This document shows, piece by piece, positions 8,122 to 16,885 of a DNA stretch of 64,000 bases. Source of the stretch: Streptomyces griseorubiginosus (GTDB lineage Bacteria; Actinomycetota; Actinomycetes; Streptomycetales; Streptomycetaceae); assembly GCF_001514195.1 (NCBI RefSeq), contig NZ_KQ948737.1:248001-312000 (forward strand), written 5' to 3'. The position numbers were made by a program, and so were the translations under genes. Within the stretch, counting starts at the first letter, position 1; each line of letters starts with the position of its first letter. Under the pieces are notes generated by a model. That model saw only the letters and a list, made by a program, of their open reading frames with translations, did no database searches and was not told the origin of the DNA.

Positions 8122-8922
8122 ATGCATCAGCCCCACCGCGACGAGGAGTACGCCGACGAGGCCCACTACGGCGACAGCTCCACGTACGTGAGCCCCCCGA
8201 CCCGGACCAGGCGACGCATGTTCATCGCCGCCGCGTCCCTGCTGGCCGTGCTGGTCGGCGGAGTCGCGGTCGACCGGATCGCCGCAGCTCGCGCCGAGAG
8301 CCGTACGGCGGAGGCGTTCCAGGACGGCATGGGGACCGCCGAGCGGCCATCGGTGCACGTCAGCGGCTTTCCTGTACTGAGCCAACTGGCTGCGGGCAGC
8401 CTGGACCATGTCGACCTGACCGCTCATGACATTCCGGCCGACGGCACGACCCGGCCGCTCCCGGTGACGAAGCTGGCGGTCGGGATGGTCGGACTGAAGA
8501 CCTCGGGGAGCGCCGACGAGGCTCACGCGGACAGCGTCACCGCGACCGCGTTCCTGTCGTACGCGGACATGTCGAGCGCGCTCGGCGTGCAGGTGTCACG
8601 GGGGAACGAGCCCGGCCGGGTCGACGCGACCGCGAGTCTGCCGCTCGTGGGCGACGTGACGGTGAGCGCGGCCGTCTCGGCGGCGAGCGGAAACCGCATC
8701 GCCTTCACGGACGTACGGGCGGAGCAGGGCGAGCTGCTCCCTCCGCTGAAGTCACTGCTCGACAGAGCCCTGACCGAGCCCATTCCGCTGCGGAACGTGC
8801 CTGACGGGCTGCATCTGCGGTCGGTCACCTCCACCGAGGACGGCATCGACGCCCACTTCACAGGCCGCTCGGTCACGTTCCACCCGGACTCGTCGTCTGG
8901 GCGAGTCCAATCACAGTCCTGA
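8122..8922 (+). CDS. DUF2993 (LmeA-like) membrane-anchored lipid-binding protein
   Basis: A 266-residue protein. A hydrophilic N-terminus (1-35) is followed by one membrane or signal segment (RMFIAAASLLAVLVGGVAVDRIAA). A domain typical of DUF2993 follows: VHVSGFPVLSQLAAGSLDHVDLTAHDIP, with the FP and L/V-x-V-x-L pattern of the family. Characterised relatives bind phosphatidylinositide-type lipids and act at the cell envelope. The ATG at 8122 follows AGAGGAGAACC; the frame is open further upstream into the pseudogene but has no ribosome-binding site there. Its TGA (8920-8922) is part of the palindrome at 8920-8933, close to the promoter of the next operon. It is probably transcribed alone. Confidence 0.8.
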   Translation: MHQPHRDEEYADEAHYGDSSTYVSPPTRTRRRMFIAAASLLAVLVGGVAVDRIAAARAESRTAEAFQDGMGTAERPSVHVSGFPVLSQLAAGSLDHVDLTAHDIPADGTTRPLPVTKLAVGMVGLKTSGSADEAHADSVTATAFLSYADMSSALGVQVSRGNEPGRVDATASLPLVGDVTVSAAVSAASGNRIAFTDVRAEQGELLPPLKSLLDRALTEPIPLRNVPDGLHLRSVTSTEDGIDAHFTGRSVTFHPDSSSGRVQSQS

Positions 8923-8933
8923 TGAATTCATCA
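8920..8933. promoter_or_regulatory. Perfect 14-bp palindrome before the ring-cleavage operon
   Basis: TGATGAATTCATCA begins at the stop codon of the DUF2993 gene, 82 bp upstream of the ATG of the dioxygenase-like gene. A weak promoter, TTGACG (8952-8957) with GATGAT (8975-8980) at 17-bp spacing, lies just downstream, so this may be an upstream activator or repressor site. No regulator for it is encoded adjacent. Confidence 0.35.
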
Positions 8934-9014
8934 TTTCGCGCCGCGAACACCTTGACGACAGAACTGTCACAGTTGATGATTTCCTCATTACGGCAATGTT
9001 GCTCGGAGGGCACC

Positions 9015-10160
9015 ATGTCTGAAATCCGCGTCAACGGGGCCGACGTCATCACGGCCCACCAGGACCTCCACAGCGAGCAGGGCGCCCTGCGGGGCGAACA
9101 CACCGGCCGCTCCCGGAATCCCGTGATCAAGGTGGCCGACCTGGCCTGGCTGGAGTTCGAGAAGCCCGACCTCGACCGTGCGGAGGTCTTCGCCCGGGAC
9201 TTCGGGTTCGGGGTCGCCGCCCGCACCGAGCGGGAGCTGTGGCTGCGCGGCACGTTCGCCGGCTCGCCCTGCATGGTGATCCGGCGTGGACGGACCTCGC
9301 GTTTCATCGGCCCCGCGTTCCGCGCGGCGGAGCGGGCCGACCTGGACCGGCTGGCTCGCGCGACGGGCCGGGACGTACGGGACGCCGACGTGCCCGGTGG
9401 CGGCAAGGTGGTCGACCTGCTCGACCCCTCGGGCTTCCCGGTACGGGTCGTGCACTGCGCCGAACAGCTCCGCGCCCTGCCGGAACAGCAGCCCCTGCTC
9501 CTCAACTTCGGCACGGATCACCTTCGTACGAACGCCACCCAGCGGCCGCCACGCGAGCCCTCCCGCATCCAGCGTCTTGGGCATGTGGTGCTGGAGACGC
9601 GGGTGTTCGGCCGGGCCCTGGACTGGTATCTGGACACCCTCGGGATGATCGTGTCCGACTTCCTGTTCCTGGACGGGCAGCGTGGCCGTGGTCCGACGAT
9701 GGCGTTCATCCGCTGCGACCTCGGCGGCGTGCCGGCCGACCACCACACCCTCGCGATGCATCTGGGGCCGGGCACCGGTTACGTCCACTCCGCGTACCAG
9801 GTCACCGACCTGGACTCCATCGCCGCCGGTGGCGAGTACCTCAAGGAGCGCGGCTACAAGCGCAGTTGGGGCATCGGCCGGCACATCCAGGGCAGCCAGC
9901 TCTTCGACTACTGGCGCGACCCGGACCACTTCATGCTGGAGCACTTCGCCGACGGCGACCTGTTCTCCTGCGACGTCGAGCCCGGCTGGGCGCCCATGTC
10001 GACCAGCGGTCTGGCCCAGTGGGGCCCGCCGGCCACCCGCGACTTCCTCGGCGCGAGCCCCTCCCCACAACGCGTCCGCGATGTCATCGAGGCCCTGCGC
10101 GGCGACAACGAAATGGACCCGGCGCGACTGTTCGGCCTGCTCAAGGCCGCCAACTCCTGA
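9015..10160 (+). CDS. VOC-superfamily extradiol-type ring-cleavage dioxygenase
   Basis: A 381-residue two-domain vicinal-oxygen-chelate protein of the catechol 2,3-dioxygenase type. The N-terminal half (IKVADLAWLEFEKPDLDRAEVFARDFGFGV) is one betaalphabetabetabeta module. The second half carries the probable Fe(II) ligands: His in RLGHVVLET, His in HHTLAMHLG, and Glu in HFMLEHFADGD. Known relatives cleave aromatic diols next to the hydroxyls using O2. The ATG at 9015 has GGAGG 5 bp upstream; the longer open frame has no such site. It is the first gene of an operon with a hydrolase, a flavin hydroxylase and acetoacetyl-CoA synthetase, so it probably cleaves the diol made by the hydroxylase. The natural substrate is unknown. 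Confidence 0.85.
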   Translation: MSEIRVNGADVITAHQDLHSEQGALRGEHTGRSRNPVIKVADLAWLEFEKPDLDRAEVFARDFGFGVAARTERELWLRGTFAGSPCMVIRRGRTSRFIGPAFRAAERADLDRLARATGRDVRDADVPGGGKVVDLLDPSGFPVRVVHCAEQLRALPEQQPLLLNFGTDHLRTNATQRPPREPSRIQRLGHVVLETRVFGRALDWYLDTLGMIVSDFLFLDGQRGRGPTMAFIRCDLGGVPADHHTLAMHLGPGTGYVHSAYQVTDLDSIAAGGEYLKERGYKRSWGIGRHIQGSQLFDYWRDPDHFMLEHFADGDLFSCDVEPGWAPMSTSGLAQWGPPATRDFLGASPSPQRVRDVIEALRGDNEMDPARLFGLLKAANS

Positions 10161-10196
10161 CCCCCGCACGCGAATCCCCCTCACGAAGGCACTGAC

Positions 10197-11147
10197 ATGA
10201 GCACCAATGTCCTGCGCACCGCCGACGGCTGGTGGGTCGTCCGAGGCGACCGAGCTGTCCCGGTCGACACCAAGGCCGCCACCACCGCCGAACTCCTCGC
10301 CGACCGCGACGCCGTACAAGAGGCGGCCCTCTCGGATGAGGCGGGCACACCCGTCGCCGACCTGGTAGCCCTCTCGCCGGTCACCACCCCCTGCCGGGTG
10401 GTCGCCCAGATGGTCAACTACCGCAGCCACGCCCGCGATTCGGGCTTCAAGGGCGACATCCCGCCCGCGTTCTTCCGCAAGGCGTCCGGCTCGGTCAGCG
10501 GCCCCGGCGAGGCCGTCGTCCGCCCCTCCCACGTGAAGTTCCTCGACTACGAGATCGAACTCGGCCTGGTCATGGGTGCGCCGCTGCCTGTCGGCACGGT
10601 CGTCGAGGAGCGGGACCTGCCCTCGTACGTCGCCGGACTGGTGATCACCAACGATGTCAGCGCCCGCGAGGTGCAGCTGACCAAGACGCAGTTCTACGAG
10701 AGCAAGTCGTACCCCACCTTCACGCCGACCGGTCCGTACCTGTCGCTGCTGGAGCCGGAGGACTTCGCCCATCTCCTGGACCTGCGGCTGAAGTTGAGCG
10801 TCAACGGCGAGCTGCGCCAGGACCGCACCCTGGCCGACATGATCGTCCGCCCGGCCCAGGCGCTCACTCTGCTGGCCCGCTTCCAGACCCTGGACGCCGG
10901 TGACCTGCTGCTGACCGGCACGCCTGGCGGCACGGCCCTGAAGGCCCCGCCGAAGGCCGTCGAGAAGATCGGCGCGCTGCTGCCGCCCGCCGTGAAGTGG
11001 AAGGCGTTCTTCAAGAGCCAGGCCAAGAACCCGCACTACCTGAACCCGGGCGACGTGATCACGGCGACGATCGCGACCCCCGACGGCCGCATCGACCTCG
11101 GCGAGCAGCGCACGCCCGTCGCGGACGCGAACCAGACCCCGAGGTGA
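10197..11147 (+). CDS. Fumarylacetoacetate hydrolase (FAH) family enzyme
   Basis: A 316-residue member of the FAH superfamily, with the metal-binding motif FLDYEIELGLVMG, downstream ITNDVSAREVQ, and the closing LLTGTPGG. These Mg2+/Mn2+ enzymes hydrolyse C-C bonds of beta-diketo acids or decarboxylate/isomerise ring-cleavage products. The ATG at 10197 follows AAGG and lies 36 bp after the dioxygenase stop. The hydroxylase starts only 7 bp after its own stop, so all are one transcript. In this order it should process the product of the ring-cleavage enzyme. The downstream acetoacetyl-CoA synthetase hints that one product is acetoacetate or a similar beta-keto acid, but this is inference. Confidence 0.88.
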   Translation: MSTNVLRTADGWWVVRGDRAVPVDTKAATTAELLADRDAVQEAALSDEAGTPVADLVALSPVTTPCRVVAQMVNYRSHARDSGFKGDIPPAFFRKASGSVSGPGEAVVRPSHVKFLDYEIELGLVMGAPLPVGTVVEERDLPSYVAGLVITNDVSAREVQLTKTQFYESKSYPTFTPTGPYLSLLEPEDFAHLLDLRLKLSVNGELRQDRTLADMIVRPAQALTLLARFQTLDAGDLLLTGTPGGTALKAPPKAVEKIGALLPPAVKWKAFFKSQAKNPHYLNPGDVITATIATPDGRIDLGEQRTPVADANQTPR

Positions 11148-11154
11148 GCCGCAC

Positions 11155-12735
11155 ATGACCGTCGACGAAGCCGCACGTGTGCCCGTCGTGATCGTCGGAG
11201 CGGGGCCGGTGGGCGTGACCGCCGCACTTCTCCTGGCCCGGCGCGGAGTACGCAGTGTCCTGCTCGAACGCCACAGGGACATCTACCCGCTCCCCCGGGC
11301 CGCCGCCACCGACGACGAGGTGCGCCGGATCCTCCAGGCCGCTGGCGTGGGAGAGCAGTTCGCCGCGATGGCCCGCCCTGCGAACGGGCTGCGGCTGCTG
11401 GACGCCCGGCACCGGGTGATGGCCGAATTCCGGCGCACCGAGCACGGCCTGCACGGCTACCCGCAGACCAGCATGTTCGACCAGCCCGAGCTGGAGCGCG
11501 TCCTGCGCGACGCCCTGGCCCGGCACCCCGAGTGCGAACTGCGCGGAGGCGTGGAAGTCACCGGGATCGGCCCGGACACCGAAGGCCCTGTGCGCGTGAC
11601 CTTCCGCGACCACACCGGCGAGCATGAGCTGTGGGCCGAGGCCGTCCTCGGCTGCGACGGTGCGAACAGCCTCACCCGCGAGGCGATCGGCGCCGTGTGG
11701 GAGGACCTGCGTTTCGAGGAACGCTGGAGCGTCATCGACGTCCGCACGACGGCCGACGTGCGCTCCTGGGAGGGGGTCGACCAGGTCTGTGACCCGGACC
11801 GGCCGGCGACCTTCACGCGCATCGGCGAGGACCGCTACCGCTGGGAGTTCCGGATGCGCGAGGGGGCGGAGCAGCCGGTCCGCGACTTGGTCGCTCCGTG
11901 GCTGCCGCCCTCGTACGAGGGGGACTTCGAGGTCATCCGCGAAGCTCAGTACACCTTCCGGGCCCGCCTCGCCGACCGCTGGCGCAGCGGACGGGTCTTC
12001 CTGCTCGGCGATGCCGCCCACCTCACCCCGCCGTTCATCGGACAGGGACTGTGCGCGGGCTTGCGGGACGCATACAACCTCACCTGGAAGCTCGCCCGCG
12101 TCCTCCAACAGGGGGCCGATCAACGGCTTCTGGACACTTATGAGAGCGAACGGAGGCCGCACGCACGGCATGTCATCCGGCTCGCGGTCGTCATGGGCTG
12201 GGCCATGACCGGCGGCCAGGACGGCGCCGCCGCCCTTCGCCGCAGGGTGCTGTCCGCGGCCTGCCGCATACCCGGCCTGACCGAGCTGGCCGGCCGCGAC
12301 CTCAGCCCGCCCCTCACCGCCGGACCGCTGGTGCGGCGCGGGTACCGCCGAGGCCTGGCGGGCACGCACTGTCCGCAGCCGTGGGTGAGCGCCGGGGGAC
12401 GGCGGGTCCGTCTCGACGACGCGCTCGGCGACTCCTTCGCCGTACTGACCGCCACCGAGCCCGGCCCTTCCCTGACCGCCCTCGCCCACAGTCTCGGCGT
12501 TCACGCCGTCACGGTGACCGACCTCGGCGACGACGGCACTCTCGCCGCCTGGCTGCGCGCCGGACACGCGGACGCGGTCCTGCTGCGGCCCGACCGCGTC
12601 GTCATGGACATCGTCCCGACAAGCGGCCGCGACTTCACGTCGACCGCCGCCTGGGCCCCTCTGCTGCACACCACACGAAGCCCAGTCCCTTCCGAACAGA
12701 CGGCCTCGAAAAGCCTGTTGAGGAGTACGACGTGA
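11155..12735 (+). CDS. FAD-dependent aromatic hydroxylase (MhpA/PHBH-like)
   Basis: A 526-residue class A flavoprotein monooxygenase. It has the N-terminal Rossmann motif VIVGAGPVGVTAALLLARRG, the middle GCDGANSLTRE (DG motif), and the FAD-ribityl motif FLLGDAAHLTPPFIGQGLCAGLRDAYNLTWKL. A C-terminal thioredoxin-like extension (about 400-526) is typical of MhpA and phenol hydroxylase relatives. These enzymes add a hydroxyl ortho to an existing phenol group using NAD(P)H and O2, producing the diol needed for extradiol cleavage. The start follows GAGGTGAGCCGCAC. Its TGA overlaps the ATG of the synthetase by one base (TGATG), showing coupling. The precise phenolic substrate is not evident. Confidence 0.88.
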   Translation: MTVDEAARVPVVIVGAGPVGVTAALLLARRGVRSVLLERHRDIYPLPRAAATDDEVRRILQAAGVGEQFAAMARPANGLRLLDARHRVMAEFRRTEHGLHGYPQTSMFDQPELERVLRDALARHPECELRGGVEVTGIGPDTEGPVRVTFRDHTGEHELWAEAVLGCDGANSLTREAIGAVWEDLRFEERWSVIDVRTTADVRSWEGVDQVCDPDRPATFTRIGEDRYRWEFRMREGAEQPVRDLVAPWLPPSYEGDFEVIREAQYTFRARLADRWRSGRVFLLGDAAHLTPPFIGQGLCAGLRDAYNLTWKLARVLQQGADQRLLDTYESERRPHARHVIRLAVVMGWAMTGGQDGAAALRRRVLSAACRIPGLTELAGRDLSPPLTAGPLVRRGYRRGLAGTHCPQPWVSAGGRRVRLDDALGDSFAVLTATEPGPSLTALAHSLGVHAVTVTDLGDDGTLAAWLRAGHADAVLLRPDRVVMDIVPTSGRDFTSTAAWAPLLHTTRSPVPSEQTASKSLLRSTT

Positions 12736-14702
12736 TGAGCACGCCCTTCTTCACACCCGATCCGGAGACGGCGGCCGCCAGTCGCATCGCGGACTTCGCC
12801 CGGCGTCAGGACATCGCCCCGGACGACTACGCCGCCCTGCACCAGTGGTCGGTCACCGACCTGGAGGGCTTCTGGGGCGCGGTGTGGGAGTACTTCGACA
12901 TCGACGCGGACACTTCTTACGAGCAGGTGCTGGCGGAGGAACGGATGCCGGGCGCCCGCTGGTTCCCGGGCGCGACCCTCAACTACGCCCACCATGCCCT
13001 GCGCAACCTGGCCGACGACGCCGTGGCGATCATCGCCCTCGACGAGACCGGTGCCGGATACGAGGTGACCGGCGCCCAGTTGCGCGTCCGGGTGGCGTCC
13101 GTGGCCGCCACCCTGCGCGACCTCGGCGTCGGCAAGGGCGACCGGGTCGTCGGCTATCTGCCCAACACCCCGCACGCCATCGTGGCGTTCCTCGCCGCCG
13201 CGAGCCTGGGGGCGGTGTGGTCGGTGTGCGGGCAGGACTACGCCCCGAAGGCCGCCGCCGACCGCTTCGCCCAGCTCGAACCCACCGTGTTGATCGCCGC
13301 CGACGGCTACCTCTTCAACGGCACGACCCACGACCGGCGCGACGCCACCCTCGAACTCGCCCATGCGCTGCCCACGTTGAAGGCGACCTTGCTGGTGGAC
13401 CATGTCGGCCTGCCGTGGCCTTCCCAGGCGTACCCGTCCCTGGTGGTCCCCTGGGAGGACGCCTCCACCCGTACCGAGGAACTCGCCTGCGCACCGGTCC
13501 CGTTCGACCATCCGCTGTGGGTCGTGTTCTCCTCCGGCACCACCGGCCTGCCCAAGGGCATCGTCCACGGCCACGGCGGTGTCCTGGTGGAGCACCTCAA
13601 AACCCTGGGCCTGCACTCGGACTTGGGGCCCGGCGACCGCCTCCTCTGGTACACCACCACCCACTGGATGATGTGGAACCTGATCGCCTCCACACTCCTG
13701 ACCGGCGCCACGACCTGCACGTACGACGGCAGCCCGGCCCCCTTCGCCCAGCTCGACCGCCTCTGGGAACTGGCCGCCCGCCACCGGGTGACCGTCTTCG
13801 GCACAAGCCCCCAGTACCTGCTGGGCATGGCCAAGTTCGGCATCGACCCGTCGGCGCACGACCTGTCGTCGATCCGCGTGGTCGGCTGCACGGGCTCGGC
13901 CCTGCCTGCCTCCGCCTACCCGTGGGTCCGCGAGCACGTCGGCGAGCATGTGCTGCTGGCGTCCATCAGCGGCGGCACCGACATCGTCTCCGGGTTCGCG
14001 GGCAGCGCCCCCAACACACCGGTGTGGGCGGGCGAGTTGTCGGCTCCCCATCTCGGCGTGGCGCTGGCCGCGTACGACGCCGAGGGCTTCCCCGTCGTCG
14101 ACCAGGTCGGCGAGCTGGTCGTCACCCGCCCCATGCCGTCGATGCCGCTGTACTTCTGGAACGACCCGGAGGGCACCCGCTACCGCGACGCCTACTTCTC
14201 GGCGTACCCCGGGGTGTGGCGGCACGGCGACTGGATCACGGTCACGGGACACGGCTCGGTGATCATCCACGGTCGCTCCGACTCGACGCTCAACCGCAAC
14301 GGGGTACGGCTGGGCAGCGCCGACATCCATGACGTCGTCGAACGCCTCCCGGAGATCACCGAGGCCCTGGTCATCGGCGCGGAGGAACCCGACGGCGGCT
14401 ACTGGATGCCCCTGTTCGTGGTCCCGGCGGCCGGCGTCGTCCTGGACGACGCCCTGCGCGAGAACATCCGCGACGCCGTTCGTACGGGCGCATCACCCCG
14501 CCACGTCCCGGACGAAATCCTCGAAGTGCCGGGCATCCCGCACACCCGCACCGGCAAGAAGCTTGAGGTTCCGATCAAGCGTCTGCTCCAGGGCGCCGCG
14601 GTCGAGCAGGTCGTCAACCCAGCCACCGTGGACAGCCCCGAACTCATCGAGTACTACGCGCGTCTGGGCGCGGAGCGTCGCGAGAACAGGATCACCGCAT
14701 GA
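12735..14702 (+). CDS. Acetoacetyl-CoA synthetase (acetoacetate-CoA ligase)
   Basis: A 655-residue ANL-superfamily ligase that activates acetoacetate with ATP and CoA. Family marks are the N-terminal EDRMPGARWFPGA-like segment (EERMPGARWFPGATLNYA), the P-loop SSGTTGLPKGIVHGHGG, the TTTHWMMWN region, the GGTDIVSGF motif and the C-terminal catalytic-lysine region HTRTGKKLEVPIKRLLQG. Length fits AacS (about 650 residues). The ATG at 12735 overlaps the hydroxylase stop and GAGGAG lies 10 bp upstream. Being inside a ring-cleavage operon is unusual for this enzyme. It would feed acetoacetate released by the FAH-family enzyme into central metabolism as acetoacetyl-CoA. A related branched beta-keto acid is also possible. 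Confidence 0.9.
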   Translation: MSTPFFTPDPETAAASRIADFARRQDIAPDDYAALHQWSVTDLEGFWGAVWEYFDIDADTSYEQVLAEERMPGARWFPGATLNYAHHALRNLADDAVAIIALDETGAGYEVTGAQLRVRVASVAATLRDLGVGKGDRVVGYLPNTPHAIVAFLAAASLGAVWSVCGQDYAPKAAADRFAQLEPTVLIAADGYLFNGTTHDRRDATLELAHALPTLKATLLVDHVGLPWPSQAYPSLVVPWEDASTRTEELACAPVPFDHPLWVVFSSGTTGLPKGIVHGHGGVLVEHLKTLGLHSDLGPGDRLLWYTTTHWMMWNLIASTLLTGATTCTYDGSPAPFAQLDRLWELAARHRVTVFGTSPQYLLGMAKFGIDPSAHDLSSIRVVGCTGSALPASAYPWVREHVGEHVLLASISGGTDIVSGFAGSAPNTPVWAGELSAPHLGVALAAYDAEGFPVVDQVGELVVTRPMPSMPLYFWNDPEGTRYRDAYFSAYPGVWRHGDWITVTGHGSVIIHGRSDSTLNRNGVRLGSADIHDVVERLPEITEALVIGAEEPDGGYWMPLFVVPAAGVVLDDALRENIRDAVRTGASPRHVPDEILEVPGIPHTRTGKKLEVPIKRLLQGAAVEQVVNPATVDSPELIEYYARLGAERRENRITA

Positions 14703-15043
14703 CCACCGTCCTCACCATCATTCTGGCCTTGGTCTTCCTCCCGCTGGGCCTGGCCAAGATCGCGGCTGTGCCGGTCATGCGGCAGGCCGCGGCCCATCTC
14801 GGTATGCCGATCGGCCTCTACCGCGTGGTCGGCGCGCTGGAGGTGGCCGGCGGCGCCGGTCTGCTGATGGGTCTGACCTGGACGTGGCTGGGTGTGGCGG
14901 CGGCGACAGGTCTCGCCCTGCTGATGGCCGCGGCTGCAGTGGTCCACCGGCGGCACGGCGACCCACTGCCGCGGGCGCTGCCTGCCGTCGTACTGGCCGT
15001 GGCGGCGCTGGCGTACATGGGGGCGGCGGTGGCCGCGGGCTGA
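14699..15043 (+). CDS. DoxX-like small integral membrane protein
   Basis: A 114-residue protein with four hydrophobic segments: MTTVLTIILALVFLPLGLAKIA, VVGALEVAGGAGLLMGL, WLGVAAATGLALLMAAAAVV and ALPAVVLAVAALAYMGAAVA. The KIA...R..GALE pattern is that of the DoxX family. Members often accompany oxidative aromatic catabolism or oxidoreductases, but their biochemical role is poorly defined. The ATG overlaps the preceding TGA (ATGA, 14699-14702), so it is translationally coupled as the last gene of the ring-cleavage operon. Confidence 0.8.
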   Translation: MTTVLTIILALVFLPLGLAKIAAVPVMRQAAAHLGMPIGLYRVVGALEVAGGAGLLMGLTWTWLGVAAATGLALLMAAAAVVHRRHGDPLPRALPAVVLAVAALAYMGAAVAAG

Positions 15044-15170
15044 CACCGTCCGAAGGCTCGCCGACGACTGAGGCCCGCTGCGGCAGGGTGGCTGCGGCGT
15101 GAGGTCCCGGAGCTCTGGACCGTAGCGTCCCGACACCGCCTCGGCCGGTCGGCCGACCACACCGGTCCCC

Positions 15171-15270
15171 TCGTCCTCGCTGGTTCCGGTCCGTCCTCGC
15201 TGGTTCCGGTCCGTCCTCGCTGGTTCCGGTCCGTCCTCGCTGGATCCGGTTCGTCCTCGCCGATTCCGGC
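15171..15270. repeat. Tandem repeat, five 20-bp units
   Basis: The unit is (c/t)CGTCCTCGCTGGTTCCGGT, at 15171, 15191, 15211, 15231 and 15251. Units 2 and 3 are identical, unit 4 has one change, unit 5 is degenerate. The array lies between the convergent DoxX and aldehyde dehydrogenase genes and ends 15 bp before the latter's stop codon. There are no unique spacers, so it is not a CRISPR array. Confidence 0.9.
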
Positions 15271-15284
15271 AATCGTCCCCGCGA

Positions 15285-16748
15285 TCACACGGAACCCGGG
15301 GTCGTCATCCAGCGCCACTGCGTGAACTGCTCCAGGTTGGCGGTGCCGCCGATGCGAGAGCCGTTGCCCGACGCTCCCATCCCGCCGAAGGGGGCGTTCG
15401 CGGCGTCCTTGGCGGAGACGTCGTTGAGGTGCACCATGCCGGTGCGCAACTGCTCGGCGACGGCCGCGGCCCTCGGCATCGAACGGGAGTGCACGGCCGC
15501 CGTCAGTCCGTACGCGGTGTCGTTGGCGATCTCGACGGCCTCCTGGTCGCTACGGAACGCGACGAGGGGAGCGACCGGCCCGAAGATCTCTTCGGTGAAG
15601 GCGGGCATGGTCCGCTCGACGCGGTCCAGGACGGTGGGCGGGTAGAACAGTCCGTCGCGGCGGCCGCCCGCCAGTACCCGTGCGCCGGCGGCCACGCTCT
15701 CGTCCACGATGCGTTCGATCCTCGCGGCCTGGCGCTCGCTGATCACAGGGCCGAGGGCCACGCCCTCCTCACGGGGGTCGCCGACCCGCAGCGCCGCGGC
15801 CTGCCTGATCAGCGCCTCCGTGTAGGGCGCCACGACGTCGGCGTGCACCAGATGTCGTCCGGCGGCGACGCAGGCCTGCCCCTGGTAGCCGAAGGAGCTC
15901 ATCGCCCCGGCTGCCGCGGCGGAGTCGATGTCCGCGTCGTCGAGCACGACGATCGAGTTCTTGCCGCCGAGCTCCAGGGCCACCCGCTTGAGCCGGTCGC
16001 CCGCTGCGCGGGCGACCGCCCGTCCCGCCTCGGTGGAGCCGGTGAAGACGACCATGGCGACGTGGGGATCGGCCACGACCGCCTCACCGGTGCCGGGGCC
16101 TCCGGGCAGGACGTGGAGCAGCCCCTGGGGCAGTCCGGCCTCCTCGAACAGCCGCGCCACGACGACGCCGCCGGACACGGGTGTGTGGGGATCGGGCTTG
16201 AGCAGAACGGCGTTGCCCAGGACGAGTGCGGGCGCCAGGGCCCGCATGGCGAACAGCAGGGGCGCGTTCCAGGGATTGACGACACCGACCACCCCCAGGG
16301 GGACCCGCCAGGCGTAACTGGTCCCGGCGGGCGCCGACGGGCTCAGGATCTCGCCGCGGGGCAGCGACGCGAGTCCGGCGGCCTGCGCAAGCTGGCTGAG
16401 TCCGGCCGCGATCTCGTAGTCGCCCTTCGCCGGGACGCCCCCGGACTCCCTGACAATCCACTCGCGCACCGCTCCGGCGTTGTCGCGCAGTGCCTGGGCG
16501 GTGCGGAGCAGGACCTGGGCGCGCTCCTGGGGCGCTGCCTCGGCCCAGTCCCGCTGGGCTCGGGCGGCCAGGGTTCCGGCGCGGGCGACGTCCGCGGGCG
16601 CTGCCACGCCCACCTCGGCCAGCCGCTCACCCGTGGCGGGTTCGAGCACCGGCTGAACACCGCCCTCGGACGGCCGCCAGCCGTCGCTGTAGATCTTCCC
16701 GGTCCACTGGGCCGCGTCCGGCCATGTCTTCTCATCGGTGACGGTCAT
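15285..16748 (-). CDS. NAD(P)-dependent aldehyde dehydrogenase, benzaldehyde-dehydrogenase type
   Basis: A 487-residue ALDH. It has the cofactor-fold signature VVNPWNAPLLFAMRALAPALVLGNAVLLKPDPHTP, catalytic Glu in LELGGKNSIVVLDDADI, catalytic Cys in FGYQGQACVAAGR, and the C-terminal FGGMGASGNGSRIGG. The pattern (NPWNAPL, GQACVAAGRH) resembles actinobacterial benzaldehyde and vanillin dehydrogenases, which oxidise aromatic aldehydes to benzoates. Start ATG at 16748 follows GGAGGG at 9 bp. It is divergent from the PAS-phosphatase gene (16886) and convergent with the ring-cleavage operon. It could be a second benzaldehyde-oxidising activity alongside the ALDH at 19604-21064; aromatic specificity is inference. 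Confidence 0.82.
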   Translation of the reverse strand: MTVTDEKTWPDAAQWTGKIYSDGWRPSEGGVQPVLEPATGERLAEVGVAAPADVARAGTLAARAQRDWAEAAPQERAQVLLRTAQALRDNAGAVREWIVRESGGVPAKGDYEIAAGLSQLAQAAGLASLPRGEILSPSAPAGTSYAWRVPLGVVGVVNPWNAPLLFAMRALAPALVLGNAVLLKPDPHTPVSGGVVVARLFEEAGLPQGLLHVLPGGPGTGEAVVADPHVAMVVFTGSTEAGRAVARAAGDRLKRVALELGGKNSIVVLDDADIDSAAAAGAMSSFGYQGQACVAAGRHLVHADVVAPYTEALIRQAAALRVGDPREEGVALGPVISERQAARIERIVDESVAAGARVLAGGRRDGLFYPPTVLDRVERTMPAFTEEIFGPVAPLVAFRSDQEAVEIANDTAYGLTAAVHSRSMPRAAAVAEQLRTGMVHLNDVSAKDAANAPFGGMGASGNGSRIGGTANLEQFTQWRWMTTPGSV

Positions 16749-16885
16749 GACACGACCCTCCAGCCCCGATGCATGGGTTCCTCTTGTGCATTTATGCCCT
16801 TATCGAGGATATATGTCTCACCGGCTCCCCTGGGTTGCCCGTGGCCGGGCCGGGACGCACGGTGGTAGGACCGAAGCGAGGGCGG

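Noticed and set aside
8988-11282. A 764-codon minus-strand open frame across the ring-cleavage operon
   Set aside because: It spans three genes with clear domains on the plus strand and shows no domain itself.
15171-15270. CRISPR-like array
   Set aside because: Units are contiguous with no spacers and no cas genes are in the window; it is a plain tandem repeat.
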